This document shows, one piece after another, positions 17,323 through 26,120 of a stretch of DNA of 64,000 nucleotides (its first letter is position 1; every line of letters starts with the position of its first letter). A program made the translations under genes and the position numbers. This stretch comes from UBA1756 sp045222555 (GTDB lineage Bacteria; Bacteroidota; Bacteroidia; Bacteroidales; WCHB1-69), in assembly GCA_045222555.1 (NCBI GenBank), contig JBGUYY010000019.1:1-64000 (forward strand), given 5' to 3'. Under the pieces are notes generated by a model, which saw nothing but the letters and a program-made list of their open reading frames with translations, had not been told where the DNA came from and did not search any database.

Positions 17323-17381
17323 CAGCCGCAAATCGACAGGTTTGCATCTGGTATTTTTTATGAATTTAATACAGTAAAACA

Positions 17382-18791
17382 ATGACTGATTACGAATTGA
17401 AGTACAAGATTGCCGACATCAAGTTGGCGGATTGGGGACGCAAGGAAATCGAGGTGTCCGAAAAAGAGATGCCGGGTCTGATGGCCCTGCGCGAAAAGTA
17501 TGGCGACAGCAAACCGCTGAAGGGGGTGCGTATCATGGGCTCGCTGCACATGACCATCCAGACCGCCTGTCTCATCGAAACATTGGTCGCTCTCGGCGCT
17601 GACGTGCGCTGGTGCAGCTGCAACATTTTCTCCACGCAGGATCATGCCGCCGCAGCCATCGCGGCCGCCGGTGTGCCGGTGTTCGCCTGGAAGGGCGAGT
17701 CGCTGGAAGACTACTGGTGGTGCACCTCGCAGGCCCTCGCCTTCCCCGGTGGTAAAGGTCCGCAATTGATCGTGGACGACGGCGGTGACGCTACCCTCAT
17801 GATTCATAAGGGCTATGCCGCCGAAAACAACGCGGCAGTCCTCGACAAGACCCCCTCTTCCCACGAAGAGGCCGTCATCCTCAGCACCCTCAAGTCGATT
17901 TTGTCCGAAGACCCGCAGCGCTGGCACCGTACCGTGGCCGAGCTGAAGGGCGTTTCCGAAGAGACCACCACGGGCGTACACCGTCTCTATCAGATGATGG
18001 AAGCCGGCGAGCTGCTCTTCCCCGCCATCAATGTCAACGACTCCGTCACCAAATCCAAATTCGACAACCTGTACGGCTGCCGCGAGTCGCTTGCCGACGG
18101 CATCAAACGCGCCACCGACGTGATGATCGCCGGTAAGGTGGTCGTGGTGTGCGGCTACGGCGATGTGGGCAAAGGCTGCGCCCACTCCATGCGCTCCTAC
18201 GGCGCCCGCGTCATCGTCACTGAAATCGACCCCATCTGCGCACTCCAGGCCGCTATGGAAGGCTTCGAGGTGAAGACCGTGGAAGATGCCATCGACGAAG
18301 GCAACATCTATGTGACCTGCACCGGCAACTGCGACATCATCACCGCTGACCATCTTAAAAAGATGAAAGACCAGGCTATCGTTTGCAACATCGGCCATTT
18401 CGATAATGAGATACAAGTGGCTGAGTTTGAGAAGACTCCCAACATCGTGAAGCGCAACATCAAACCGCAGGTCGATGAGTACATCTTCCCCGACGGCCAC
18501 TCCATCTTCATCCTCGCAGAAGGCCGCCTCGTGAACCTCGGCTGCGCCACCGGTCACGCCTCCTTCGTGATGAGCAACTCCTTCACCAACCAGACCCTCG
18601 CCCAGCTCGAGCTTTGGCAGCACGACTACAAAATCGGTGTGTATTGTCTGCCCAAACACCTCGACGAGGAGGTGGCACGCCTCCATCTGGCCAAGATCGG
18701 CGTGAAACTCACCCAACTCACCCAGAAGCAAGCCGACTACATCGGAGTGCCGGTTAACGGTCCTTTCAAGGCCGATTTCTATAGATATTAA
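17382..18791 (+). CDS. ahcY: Adenosylhomocysteinase
   Basis: The enzyme hydrolyses S-adenosylhomocysteine to homocysteine and adenosine using bound NAD, relieving product inhibition of methyltransferases. The 469-residue length is normal. Visible hallmarks are SLHMTIQTACLIETL in the substrate domain, the NAD-binding VVVCGYGDVGKGCA, FDNLYGCRESL, the GNIYVTCTGNCDII segment and the C-terminal KADFYRY, whose lysine and tyrosine contact NAD across the dimer. It appears to be a single-gene unit with its own promoter and a strong inverted repeat after the stop. Confidence 0.97.
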   Translation: MTDYELKYKIADIKLADWGRKEIEVSEKEMPGLMALREKYGDSKPLKGVRIMGSLHMTIQTACLIETLVALGADVRWCSCNIFSTQDHAAAAIAAAGVPVFAWKGESLEDYWWCTSQALAFPGGKGPQLIVDDGGDATLMIHKGYAAENNAAVLDKTPSSHEEAVILSTLKSILSEDPQRWHRTVAELKGVSEETTTGVHRLYQMMEAGELLFPAINVNDSVTKSKFDNLYGCRESLADGIKRATDVMIAGKVVVVCGYGDVGKGCAHSMRSYGARVIVTEIDPICALQAAMEGFEVKTVEDAIDEGNIYVTCTGNCDIITADHLKKMKDQAIVCNIGHFDNEIQVAEFEKTPNIVKRNIKPQVDEYIFPDGHSIFILAEGRLVNLGCATGHASFVMSNSFTNQTLAQLELWQHDYKIGVYCLPKHLDEEVARLHLAKIGVKLTQLTQKQADYIGVPVNGPFKADFYRY

Positions 18792-18812
18792 AATATTGTA
18801 AATCAATAAACT

Positions 18813-18847
18813 ACGATGGAAGATTAAACTTTTTAATCTTCCATCGT
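18813..18847 (+). terminator. Inverted repeat after ahcY, probable terminator
   Basis: A perfect 16-bp stem (18813-18828 with 18832-18847, beginning ACGATGGAAGATT) closes on a 3-base loop. The T-run directly after it is weak, with a stronger T8 only at about 18860. It may terminate transcription or stabilise the 3' end of the ahcY mRNA. Confidence 0.65.
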
Positions 18848-18876
18848 TCTTAATGCTCGTTTTTTTTCAGATAAAA

Positions 18877-19509
18877 ATGATGATGAAAAAGTTCCTCTCA
18901 ATCTTGATTGTCAGTGTGTTATCAGTAGTAATGGCCGTAGCGCAGCCCTCCGGCTACACGTTGCAGAGCGGCGATGCACAAACAGCATTGACCAAAAGCA
19001 TCTCCACGGCCTCTTCGCAGTTGAAGTCGCTGAAGGTGAGTTTCACACAGGAGAAGAGTTCCAAGGCCTTCACCACGCCCGCCAAGTCGGAAGGCACGCT
19101 CTCGTACCAGCAGCCCGACCTGCTCTGCTGGGCCTACACCTCTCCGAAGGCTTATTCCATCATCTTAAACAAAAAAGGAGCCTATCTGAAAACCGCCAAG
19201 GGCTCCACCCAGAACAAAATGATTGGCGAGATGGCCGGCATGATTCTGAAAACCATCAGCGGCTCGGGTCTCACCAGCAGTTCCGACTTCGACGCGACTT
19301 TCTACAAAGGGAAAGACGTTCTGGTGATGCTCTCTCCCAAGAGCAAGCGAGTGAAGGACATGTATCAAAGCATCGAGGTGTACCTCAACCCCACCACCTA
19401 TTTGGCCACGCAGGTGAAGATGACGGACAAAAACGGCGACGTGACCACCATCAAATTCTCCAACCATCAGAAAAACATCACCTTACCTGCAGGCACCTTC
19501 AACGAATAG
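18877..19509 (+). CDS. LolA-like outer-membrane lipoprotein carrier
   Basis: A 210-residue protein with signal peptide (MMMKKFLSILIVSVLSVVMA then VAQ) and a LolA/LolB-type half-barrel: repeated amphipathic strands such as SLKVSFTQEKSS, EGTLSYQQPDLLCWAY and TYLATQVKMTDKNGDVTTI. LolA chaperones lipoproteins across the periplasm to the outer membrane. In Bacteroidota similar proteins are also linked to lipid export, so exact cargo is uncertain. Three consecutive ATG codons at 18877-18885 are equivalent starts. Confidence 0.82.
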   Translation: MMMKKFLSILIVSVLSVVMAVAQPSGYTLQSGDAQTALTKSISTASSQLKSLKVSFTQEKSSKAFTTPAKSEGTLSYQQPDLLCWAYTSPKAYSIILNKKGAYLKTAKGSTQNKMIGEMAGMILKTISGSGLTSSSDFDATFYKGKDVLVMLSPKSKRVKDMYQSIEVYLNPTTYLATQVKMTDKNGDVTTIKFSNHQKNITLPAGTFNE

Positions 19510-19590
19510 GGGAGGAATGCGCACGCATCATTGAAGGATTGCATACGATTGGAAGAGAGTTGCAGAACGTAAAGTTTGTATAAAAACTCC

Positions 19591-19631
19591 CATTTTCCAA
19601 TTTTCAGTTTTCAATTCTCAATTCTCAATTT
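19591..19631. repeat. AT-rich intergenic repeat, CAATTTT/CAATTCT units
   Basis: Tandem imperfect heptamers fill the convergent gap between the LolA-like gene and coaE. They belong to the same family as the repeats at 7541 and 26121. Confidence 0.6.
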
Positions 19632-20163
19632 ACCAGTCTTCCTCGTGCTCGATGACCTCATCGGCGAGGGCGCACTTCTCTTCCTGCGACATCTGCCGGT
19701 TGATCCGCGCCATAATTTCCGCCTCTGTCAGCTCGGGATTCCTCCGCTTGATGCGCTCAATGCGTTTGCCCACGGAAGCGTTGACGACCATCACCTTGTC
19801 GAAATAGTGCTCTAAATGAGCCTCATAGAGAATGGCCGACTCCATGATGACGATTTCGCTGTGCTGCTGCTCTGCCCACTGCTCGAACATGCCCATCACA
19901 CGAGGATGGAGAATGGCCTCCAGTTTTTCGAGAGCATCGTGGTTGTTGAAAACCAAATCCGCCAGTTTCCTGAAGTCAGGTTTGTCATTTTCAAACACTT
20001 TTTCACCGAAAACCTCCCGAAGTTGCTGCAACACCTCCGCATCAGCGTAGAGTTTCTTGGCCTCGTCGTCGGCATAGAACACGGGGATTCCTTTTTTCAA
20101 GAAAGTCTTGGAAATAAAGGTTTTACCCGTTCCGATACCGCCTGTCAATCCCCATTTTTTCAT
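19630..20163 (-). CDS. coaE: Dephospho-CoA kinase
   Basis: CoaE phosphorylates dephospho-CoA in the last step of coenzyme A synthesis. The 177-residue product begins MKKWGLTGGIGTGKTFISK, with the P-loop GGIGTGKT at residues 8-15. The later VFYADDEAKKLY, LEAILHPRVM and VMVVNASVGKRIERIKRRN segments are typical of CoaE. ATG 20163 is preferred because homologues start two or three residues before the P-loop; the frame extends upstream but without family similarity. The product is slightly shorter than the usual 190-200 residues at its C-terminus. Confidence 0.92.
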   Translation of the reverse strand: MKKWGLTGGIGTGKTFISKTFLKKGIPVFYADDEAKKLYADAEVLQQLREVFGEKVFENDKPDFRKLADLVFNNHDALEKLEAILHPRVMGMFEQWAEQQHSEIVIMESAILYEAHLEHYFDKVMVVNASVGKRIERIKRRNPELTEAEIMARINRQMSQEEKCALADEVIEHEEDW

Positions 20164-20213
20164 AAAAAAAGAGTCTATTTTTCTCCGATTAACCGAGTTA
20201 TACGGAAAAGTTG

Positions 20214-20221
20214 TAATTTTG
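20214..20221 (+). promoter_or_regulatory. -7 box of the 20251 gene
   Basis: TAATTTTG followed by TTGC, 30 bases before ATG 20251, in the short divergent interval with coaE. Confidence 0.55.
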
Positions 20222-20250
20222 TTGCCGATTTTTGTAATAATTATTGGAAA

Positions 20251-20649
20251 ATGAAAAAACTGCTTACTTTTCTGATTGTCGCCTTGATGGGCATGACCGT
20301 TTTTGCACAGAAAGCTGAAACTCAAACCATTACCATACAGACCAATGGCACCTGCGAGCATTGCAAGAAAGTGATGATGGACAATGTGCCGCAGTGGAAA
20401 GGCGTAGAGAACTGTACCTACGACCTGAAAACGGCGAAAGTCACCATCACTTACCAGCCGCAGAAGACCTCTCCCGAGACTTTGCGTCAGGGCATCAGTC
20501 AGTTGGGCTACGATGCCGACAATGTGAAGGCCAACGCTGAGGCACGTGCCAAACTGCCCTCTTGTTGCACTCAGTCCTCATCGGGACATAGCGGCTGCGG
20601 CGGTCATGGCAGCACCGGCGGTTGTGGCGGATGTGGTCATCACCACTAA
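20251..20649 (+). CDS. Exported heavy-metal-associated (HMA) domain protein
   Basis: A 132-residue protein with a signal peptide (MKKLLTFLIVALMGMTVFAQ), an HMA metal-binding domain containing the GTCEHC pair (C35, C38) and a beta-alpha-beta fold, and a C-terminal tail very rich in Cys, Gly and His (HSGCGGHGSTGGCGGCGHHH). HMA domains bind Cu(I), Zn or related ions; the tail offers extra thiol and imidazole ligands. A periplasmic metal buffer or chaperone role is inferred. No P-type ATPase or metal sensor is adjacent. Confidence 0.85.
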   Translation: MKKLLTFLIVALMGMTVFAQKAETQTITIQTNGTCEHCKKVMMDNVPQWKGVENCTYDLKTAKVTITYQPQKTSPETLRQGISQLGYDADNVKANAEARAKLPSCCTQSSSGHSGCGGHGSTGGCGGCGHHH

Positions 20650-20691
20650 TTTTTTGCAGCGTCATATTTTGGCATCATATTGAATTTCAAA

Positions 20692-21687
20692 ATGATTAAC
20701 CAACTGATCAATAAATTCGCGTCATCCACCGTTCTCGTGATCGGGGATGTGATGATTGACGCTTACCTGAAGGGTAGCGTGGGAAGAATCTCGCCCGAGG
20801 CTCCGGTTCCGATTGTGGATGTGGAGGAGCGCTATTACCGGCTGGGCGGCGCCGCCAACGTGGCCATCAACCTCCAGTCGTTAGGTGCCACCCCGCTGCT
20901 GTGCTCGGTCATCGGGAACGATGAGAAGAGCCACGAGTTTCTCTCGTTGATGAAGGAACACGGCCTCGCCACCGACTGCCTCTACCACTCCGACCATCGC
21001 AAAACCACCATCAAGTACCGCATCCTCGCCAATGCCCGACAGGTGCTGCGCGTGGATGATGAAGACGCTTTTTTGTTGGATGATGAGGAGCAGAAGGCCT
21101 TCCTCGTCATGCTCCAGCAGGTGATGAACAGCCGCAGGGTGGATGCCATCATCTTCGAAGATTACGACAAAGGCGTGATCTCCGCCCCGCTGATTGCGCA
21201 GGTGGTGGCCTGGGCCAAAGAGCGAAACATCATCGTGACGGTGGATCCGAAGAAACGCAACTTTGCTCATTACCAAGGGGTTGACATGTTCAAACCCAAT
21301 CTGAAGGAGCTGGCCGACGGCCTGGAGATGAAAGCCCAGCAGCTGCCGATGGAACGGGTGGAGCAGCTGATGCGCGACTTCGCACAAAAGTGCGGCATCC
21401 GCTATCTGTTCACCACCATGTCGGAAAAGGGGGTGGCGTTGTACGACCGCGAGCGTGACACCTTCTTCACGCAACCTGCATACCTGCGGCGCATTAGCGA
21501 CGTGTCGGGGGCGGGCGACACGGTCATATCGGTGGCCACACTCTGTCTGTTGGCAGGCTTGCAGCCCGAGCAGACGGCGCAGATCGCCAACCTCGCCGGC
21601 GGCATCGTGTGCGAATACAGCGGCGTGACTCCTATCCCGTTGCAGCGGCTGAAGGATGAAATTTTGACTAATCACATTTTTGAATAA
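20692..21687 (+). CDS. D-glycero-beta-D-manno-heptose-7-phosphate kinase-like (RfaE1/HldE kinase domain)
   Basis: A 331-residue PfkB-family sugar kinase. It carries the RfaE-type start VIGDVMIDAYLKGSVGRISP, EAPVPIVDV, GGAANVAINLQSLGA, the NPK-like VDPKKRNFAHY and the catalytic GAGDTV loop. Family members make heptose-1,7-bisphosphate for LPS inner core ADP-heptose. The adenylyltransferase half of HldE is absent, so this is a kinase-only form. ATG 20692 is preferred over TTG 20680. The stop overlaps the beginning of the following MGMT-like reading frame. Confidence 0.85.
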   Translation: MINQLINKFASSTVLVIGDVMIDAYLKGSVGRISPEAPVPIVDVEERYYRLGGAANVAINLQSLGATPLLCSVIGNDEKSHEFLSLMKEHGLATDCLYHSDHRKTTIKYRILANARQVLRVDDEDAFLLDDEEQKAFLVMLQQVMNSRRVDAIIFEDYDKGVISAPLIAQVVAWAKERNIIVTVDPKKRNFAHYQGVDMFKPNLKELADGLEMKAQQLPMERVEQLMRDFAQKCGIRYLFTTMSEKGVALYDRERDTFFTQPAYLRRISDVSGAGDTVISVATLCLLAGLQPEQTAQIANLAGGIVCEYSGVTPIPLQRLKDEILTNHIFE

Positions 21688-21688
21688 C

Positions 21689-22318
21689 ATGAAAGAGTTG
21701 AAGAACCTGGGGCGCGTGCCGGCTGAGATGATCAGCATCGAACAGATGCCCCGTTCGGTGTGGGGCCGCCGTCGGAAACGGATGCTCATCACCCACAGCA
21801 TCATCTATACCCCGTTCGGCCGTATGCTCATCGGCTCGGTGGATGGCGGCATCTGCTTTATGGGCGTGATGGACGAGGACGACGTGTGCATGGGCGAGAT
21901 GCGTGCCCGCTACCCCAACGCCGAGTTCAAGCGGCAGACCATGCCCGAGCACCAGAACGTGCGCCATTTCCTGATGAAAGACTGGAAACATGTCGGCAAA
22001 ATCCGTATTTACGTGCGCGGCACCGATTTCCAGATGGCGGTGTGGCAGGAACTGCTCAAAATACCGGTCGGCAAGGTCTCGACTTACGGCGAGATTGCCC
22101 GCAACATCGGTAGGCCGCGCTCGCTGCGGCCGGTGGGCAACGCCGTGGGCAACAATCCCGTCATCTATCTCATCCCCTGTCACCGCGTGATATGCTCCTC
22201 TGGCAAGATGGGACGCTTCCACTGGGGCGTGGACCTCAAACTGCTGCTGCTCAACTTCGAGTCGCGGTCGGGTCGCAAAATACAGGGCTTTTTCAACTGG
22301 GAACCCACCCTTTTCTAA
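21689..22318 (+). CDS. Methylated-DNA-protein cysteine methyltransferase-like protein
   Basis: A 209-residue protein with the C-terminal MGMT/ATase domain: FQMAVWQELLKIPVGKVSTY, the RxVGNAxGxNP-type RPVGNAVGNNP, and the active-site PCHRV with C164. The domain repairs O6-alkylguanine by transferring the alkyl group irreversibly to that cysteine. The first about 35 residues are a basic extension not typical of Ogt/AdaB. The usual GGY loop after the active site is replaced by GRFHWG, so substrate range may differ. It lies one base after the heptose kinase gene and is probably cotranscribed. Confidence 0.85.
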   Translation: MKELKNLGRVPAEMISIEQMPRSVWGRRRKRMLITHSIIYTPFGRMLIGSVDGGICFMGVMDEDDVCMGEMRARYPNAEFKRQTMPEHQNVRHFLMKDWKHVGKIRIYVRGTDFQMAVWQELLKIPVGKVSTYGEIARNIGRPRSLRPVGNAVGNNPVIYLIPCHRVICSSGKMGRFHWGVDLKLLLLNFESRSGRKIQGFFNWEPTLF

Positions 22319-22335
22319 CAATTTCTAATCGTATT

Positions 22336-22770
22336 ATGGTAATGGAAGAAAGTCAGGTGCAATTCCATTTTTCAGCTCCTATCCAAATCAAGATGTGCGA
22401 TTTGGACCCCTTTGCGCATGTGAACAACGGCGTGCAGTGCAACTATTTCGACTACGGGAGAAGCCAGTATTTCGAGGAGGTGTTCGGTGAAAAAATCGAC
22501 TGGATGAAGATGGACCTCGTGCTGGTGCATGTGGACATGGATTTTATGCAACCCATTAAAATTCATGATGATATTGTTTGTGAGACGGCCATTTATGCCT
22601 TTGGCAATAAAAGCATGAAGATGGTGCAGCGGCTGTGTTGCGCCGAAACCAATGTCGTGAAAACCGTATGTCACAGCGTGTTGGCAGGTTTCGACCGGCA
22701 GACCGAGCGCTCCATTCCCATCAATCCGATGTATAAGGAAAAAGTGGAACGATTTGAGGACAGGGGTTGA
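22336..22770 (+). CDS. Acyl-CoA thioesterase, YbgC/FcbC-like hotdog fold
   Basis: A 144-residue 4HBT-family protein. The catalytic block DLDPFAHVNNGVQCNYFDYG includes the D-x-x-x-H-V-N-N motif, and YFEEVFG follows as in YbgC-like thioesterases. The remainder gives the five-stranded hotdog core. It likely hydrolyses short acyl-CoA thioesters; no substrate is indicated. ATG 22336 or 22342 are equivalent starts. It follows the MGMT-like gene by 17 bases. Confidence 0.88.
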   Translation: MVMEESQVQFHFSAPIQIKMCDLDPFAHVNNGVQCNYFDYGRSQYFEEVFGEKIDWMKMDLVLVHVDMDFMQPIKIHDDIVCETAIYAFGNKSMKMVQRLCCAETNVVKTVCHSVLAGFDRQTERSIPINPMYKEKVERFEDRG

Positions 22771-22832
22771 GTTTCAGGATTTAATTACTTTAATAATTAG
22801 CCACATAGATTGCTTGATATTGTTATTTTTAG

Positions 22833-22840
22833 TAATTTTG
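22833..22840 (+). promoter_or_regulatory. -7 box of the BRO-N/Fic gene
   Basis: TAATTTTG followed by AGC, 25 bases before the ATG at 22865, in a visibly AT-rich gap. This suggests the Fic gene is transcribed on its own. Confidence 0.55.
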
Positions 22841-22864
22841 AGCATTCTTTAATCTGAACTGAAA

Positions 22865-23743
22865 ATGACAAACAAAATCTCCTTTCGTTTCTACAAAGAC
22901 CATGAGGTCAGAGCCATATGGGATGAAGAAAACACCAAATGGTGGTTTTCGGTAGTGGACATTGTGGCGGCCATCAATGACGAACCTGACTATCAGAAGA
23001 ATCGTAATTATTGGAAATACCTCAAAACCAAACTAAAACAAGAAAATAGCGAACTGGTTAGTAAGACTAACCAGTTGAAACTAACTTCGCCAGATGGGAA
23101 AAAGCGTATGACTGACGTTATGGATAATGATGGAGTGTCACAGTTAGCCAAACATTATCCCAACAACCGAGCCAACGATTTTCTTGACTGGTTTACATAC
23201 AGCGACAACACAATCGACGGTCGAAGTAAAAAGAAAGCATACACGCTCATTGAGAGTGGGGTTTTGGATAGTATGAAACCTGGCACGGTGAGCTGCCTGC
23301 AACAGATTCATGCCTATATCTTTAGTGGATTATACGACTTTGCGGGAAGAATTCGAACCAAGACCATCTCAAAGGGAAACACCTTATTTTGTCTGGCAGA
23401 ATATCTACCACAGAATCTGAAAGCTATTGAACAAATGCCCGAAACAACTTTCGATGAGATTGTGGACAAATATGTGGAAATGAATGTGGCACACCCTTTC
23501 ATGGAAGGCAACGGACGATCAACACGCATTTGGCTTGACCTCATTTTCAAAAAACAATTGGGATTGTGTGTTGATTGGAGCAAAATCAGTAAAAAGGATT
23601 ATTTGGATGCGATGATAGAAAGTCATTTAGACAGTACGAAAATCCGCCTATTGCTGAAACAGGCAATGACCGACAGAATCGATGACAGAGAAATCTTCAT
23701 GAAAGGAATTGACTATTCCTATTATTATGAACAGGAAGAATAA
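22865..23743 (+). CDS. BRO-N/Fic fusion protein, likely AMP transferase
   Basis: A 292-residue protein joining an N-terminal BRO-N-like domain (about 5-120; VRAIWDEENTKWWFSVVDIV, LTSPDGKKRMTDVMDNDGV) to a Fic domain (about 125-280). The Fic active site HPFMEGNGRSTR begins at H210 and is complete, including the catalytic histidine and the arginine that positions ATP. Fic enzymes usually AMPylate target hydroxyls. The C-terminus ends SYYYEQ, matching the class III inhibitory helix pattern S/T-x-x-x-E-G/N except for Q at the last position (S285, E289, Q290), so activity is probably self-restrained. BRO-N domains occur in phage antirepressors and may direct DNA binding. The gene is AT-rich relative to its neighbours and ends 3 bases from the convergent MATE gene. 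No separate antitoxin is adjacent. Confidence 0.9.
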   Translation: MTNKISFRFYKDHEVRAIWDEENTKWWFSVVDIVAAINDEPDYQKNRNYWKYLKTKLKQENSELVSKTNQLKLTSPDGKKRMTDVMDNDGVSQLAKHYPNNRANDFLDWFTYSDNTIDGRSKKKAYTLIESGVLDSMKPGTVSCLQQIHAYIFSGLYDFAGRIRTKTISKGNTLFCLAEYLPQNLKAIEQMPETTFDEIVDKYVEMNVAHPFMEGNGRSTRIWLDLIFKKQLGLCVDWSKISKKDYLDAMIESHLDSTKIRLLLKQAMTDRIDDREIFMKGIDYSYYYEQEE

Positions 23744-23746
23744 AGA

Positions 23747-25081
23747 TTAAATCCTCTTCTCCCGCCAATTCCCCTTCTTTAAATATCCCCACGACACCAC
23801 TCCCAGCAGGATGGCGTAGAGGATTTCCGCCACCCAAATCACCTCGACGGGCATCGGGAATACTTTGGTAACCAACAGGATATAACCGATATACACGACC
23901 AGTATGGCCGATTCGAGGAGGAAGGCCACCATCGTCTTGCCCGTGCCCGACACCGCCTCAAAGAGGATGCAGGCCCCGCTCATCAGCAGGGCGCTCACGC
24001 ACACCACCCGCAACGACGGCACTGAGGCCGCCGCCAATGCCGCATCATCGGTGTAGATGGTGGCAATCGTGTCGGGGATGACGGCGCATACCGCCACCAG
24101 CACCACCAAGAAACAGAGACAGATGATCAGAATCCGACGGAGCAGGTGCCCCACCGCATCGGCATGACCCTCGCCGATAATCCGGCTGGTGAGCGTGTTG
24201 GCGGCAGCAGAGAAGGCGAACACCGGCACCAATATGATCATATAGGCACTGCGCACGATGCCCGACACCGCCACGGCTAGCTCGCCCGTGCGCTCGATCA
24301 TCACGAAAAACACAAACCACGCTCCGAAGGAGACCAGCCGCTGGCCCATCGTCGGCAGCGACAGCCCCACGATGGACTTGACCAACGGCATCCGCACCTT
24401 TTTGATGGGGAAGATGCCGTACTTTCTGGTGGGAAGACGGAACAGCGTATAGAAAATGAAGAAGATGAACGCCGAGATTTCAGCCAGCACGGAGGCAATC
24501 GCCGCGCCCGAAACGCCCAACTCCGGCATCCCACAATGCCCGAAAATGAAACTATAGTCGAAAAAGATGTTCACTACCGCCATCAGCAAGGTGGTGTAAA
24601 TGATGATTTTCGTATCAGAAAGACCCACATACAGCGAGCGAAACAGGAAGTTGAAGCAGACGAAGATGATGCCGTAGTGCCGGTACTGCATAAACTCTTC
24701 CGACACTTTCAGGATGTCGGGCGACGAGATGATACCCTTCAGGAAAATGTCGGTGCCGTAGTGCAGCAGCAGGAACAGCATCGCCGACAGGGCCGCCACC
24801 ACCAGCAGGCCGTGTTTGAACACCGCGCCCACCTCCGGCAGGTTGTTCTCGCCGAAGCGCCGCGCCACAATGATCTGGATACCCGTCGCGAAGCCCCATG
24901 CCAGCGTCGAAAAGACGTAGTAGTAGAGTCCCGCCATCATTGCGGCCCCCAGCTCCACCTGTCCGAGATGCCCGAGAAACGCCGTATCCACAAACGTGAT
25001 GATCGTCTGCGCCAAATTCCCCGCCATAATCGGCAAGGCAAGGGCGATGATGCTGCGGAAGGTGTAATTTTGTGGCAACAA
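23747..25081 (-). CDS. MATE family efflux transporter
   Basis: A 444-residue inner-membrane protein with about twelve hydrophobic segments in two related halves. The start FRSIIALALPIMAGNLAQT then IITFVDTAFLGHLGQVELGA is the MATE opening, and SFGAWFVFFVMIERTGELAVA begins the second half. MATE proteins export cationic drugs or metabolites in exchange for Na+ or H+. The substrate is unknown and no regulator is adjacent. Confidence 0.93.
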   Translation of the reverse strand: MLPQNYTFRSIIALALPIMAGNLAQTIITFVDTAFLGHLGQVELGAAMMAGLYYYVFSTLAWGFATGIQIIVARRFGENNLPEVGAVFKHGLLVVAALSAMLFLLLHYGTDIFLKGIISSPDILKVSEEFMQYRHYGIIFVCFNFLFRSLYVGLSDTKIIIYTTLLMAVVNIFFDYSFIFGHCGMPELGVSGAAIASVLAEISAFIFFIFYTLFRLPTRKYGIFPIKKVRMPLVKSIVGLSLPTMGQRLVSFGAWFVFFVMIERTGELAVAVSGIVRSAYMIILVPVFAFSAAANTLTSRIIGEGHADAVGHLLRRILIICLCFLVVLVAVCAVIPDTIATIYTDDAALAAASVPSLRVVCVSALLMSGACILFEAVSGTGKTMVAFLLESAILVVYIGYILLVTKVFPMPVEVIWVAEILYAILLGVVSWGYLKKGNWREKRI

Positions 25082-25100
25082 GGTGGTTACAGGGTTGTGA

Positions 25101-25124
25101 AATTAAAAATTAAAAATTAAAAGT
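25101..25124. repeat. AATTAAA intergenic repeat
   Basis: Three tandem AAATTAAAA units upstream of the MATE start, the complementary-looking counterpart of the CAATTTT repeats. Confidence 0.4.
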
Positions 25125-25193
25125 TGAGAGTGAAGGAGTTAAGTTTTTTATATAGTAGAGCCGTTATATTATAGCGGCGAATCGGTTGTATCA

Positions 25194-26090
25194 TCAGCGG
25201 AGCAGCCTGTTCCGTTCAATTTCCTGAATTTCATCAGGAGAAAAGACGATATCAAGATGCTTTTTCTTTGTAGCACTGGCATAACGGAAAATGAACCCGT
25301 AATTCAGGATTGCACAGCCCGTGGTCATCATATACAACTCTGAGTTTTCCGCCATCAGATTATCCAGCATACTTAATTTCATGGTCTCTTTGCTTTTTTT
25401 GAGATTCTTTATACTGATGTTTTCATTCTCAAAAATGGTATAATGATATTGCATGTATCGATTATCGATAACTACATAATCAACACGCAAATTACTACCT
25501 GCGTAAGTGGGAAGCAACTTGTTGGCTTCCTCCACGACATTGGAGAGATATTGTGAGACACGTTCTTTGGGCACTTCTTGTGAATAAATTTGAGAAATCT
25601 CATCAGGTGTGTATATGACAGTAATTCCACCTTCTTTGTCTAAAAATGAAATATGGTAAGTAAGCCCCAAATTACATTTTCTAATCAACCAAAAGAAATG
25701 GGTGGTTCTTGATAAAAGAATCTGTAACGCTCCCTCCTCTTTTTTTTGCTCCATCGACTTTTCCTGATAATCTTTTGAAGGGATGGACAAATGGTAATTG
25801 ACCTGCGGATATTCAAACGACAAGCTATCCAAGATGGCATTCCCAAAACTCTCCATCTTCATGGGACAAGATGCGTTAAATCCCTCCAAACTTTCCACAA
25901 ATTGCTGCAATATAATCTGTTCCTCCACTCGCTCAGCAGTTATGAAATCCATTTCCTCAACAACATACTTTTCTTGAATTTCATTAGGATCGATGGTACG
26001 GATAGCCACCGAGTCAGTTTGTCCGTAACAACAAAATACACCCATCCACAAGAATAGTGCAACTACCTCTACGCGCTTAATGACAACCAT
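25194..26090 (-). CDS. Hypothetical secreted protein
   Basis: A 298-residue protein with a probable signal peptide (MVVIKRVEVVALFLWMGVFC ending CYGQ). I do not recognise a family. The mature part is rich in charged residues and contains two similar-looking halves with ITVIYTPDEISQIY and HLDIVFSPDEIQEIE, each a short beta strand followed by an S/TPDEI segment, suggesting an internal duplication. Base composition is more AT-rich than its neighbours. ATG 26090 was chosen because it directly precedes the signal peptide; the frame extends to 26135. Confidence 0.7.
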   Translation of the reverse strand: MVVIKRVEVVALFLWMGVFCCYGQTDSVAIRTIDPNEIQEKYVVEEMDFITAERVEEQIILQQFVESLEGFNASCPMKMESFGNAILDSLSFEYPQVNYHLSIPSKDYQEKSMEQKKEEGALQILLSRTTHFFWLIRKCNLGLTYHISFLDKEGGITVIYTPDEISQIYSQEVPKERVSQYLSNVVEEANKLLPTYAGSNLRVDYVVIDNRYMQYHYTIFENENISIKNLKKSKETMKLSMLDNLMAENSELYMMTTGCAILNYGFIFRYASATKKKHLDIVFSPDEIQEIERNRLLR

Positions 26091-26120
26091 TATGTTCGTT
26101 TTTGATAGCAACATGCAACA

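Noticed and set aside
17276..17381. Possible SAH or SAM riboswitch upstream of ahcY
   Set aside because: Only a promoter and about 55 bases of leader are present, too short and lacking the expected conserved cores.
17358..18806. Long minus-strand frame of about 480 codons opposite ahcY
   Set aside because: It runs antisense across a canonical ahcY, is His/Val-rich and has no family similarity; it is a shadow of GC-rich third positions.
22771..23743. Prophage or mobile island around the Fic gene
   Set aside because: Only one AT-rich gene with a BRO-N domain is present; no integrase, structural gene, direct repeat or tRNA attachment site flanks it.
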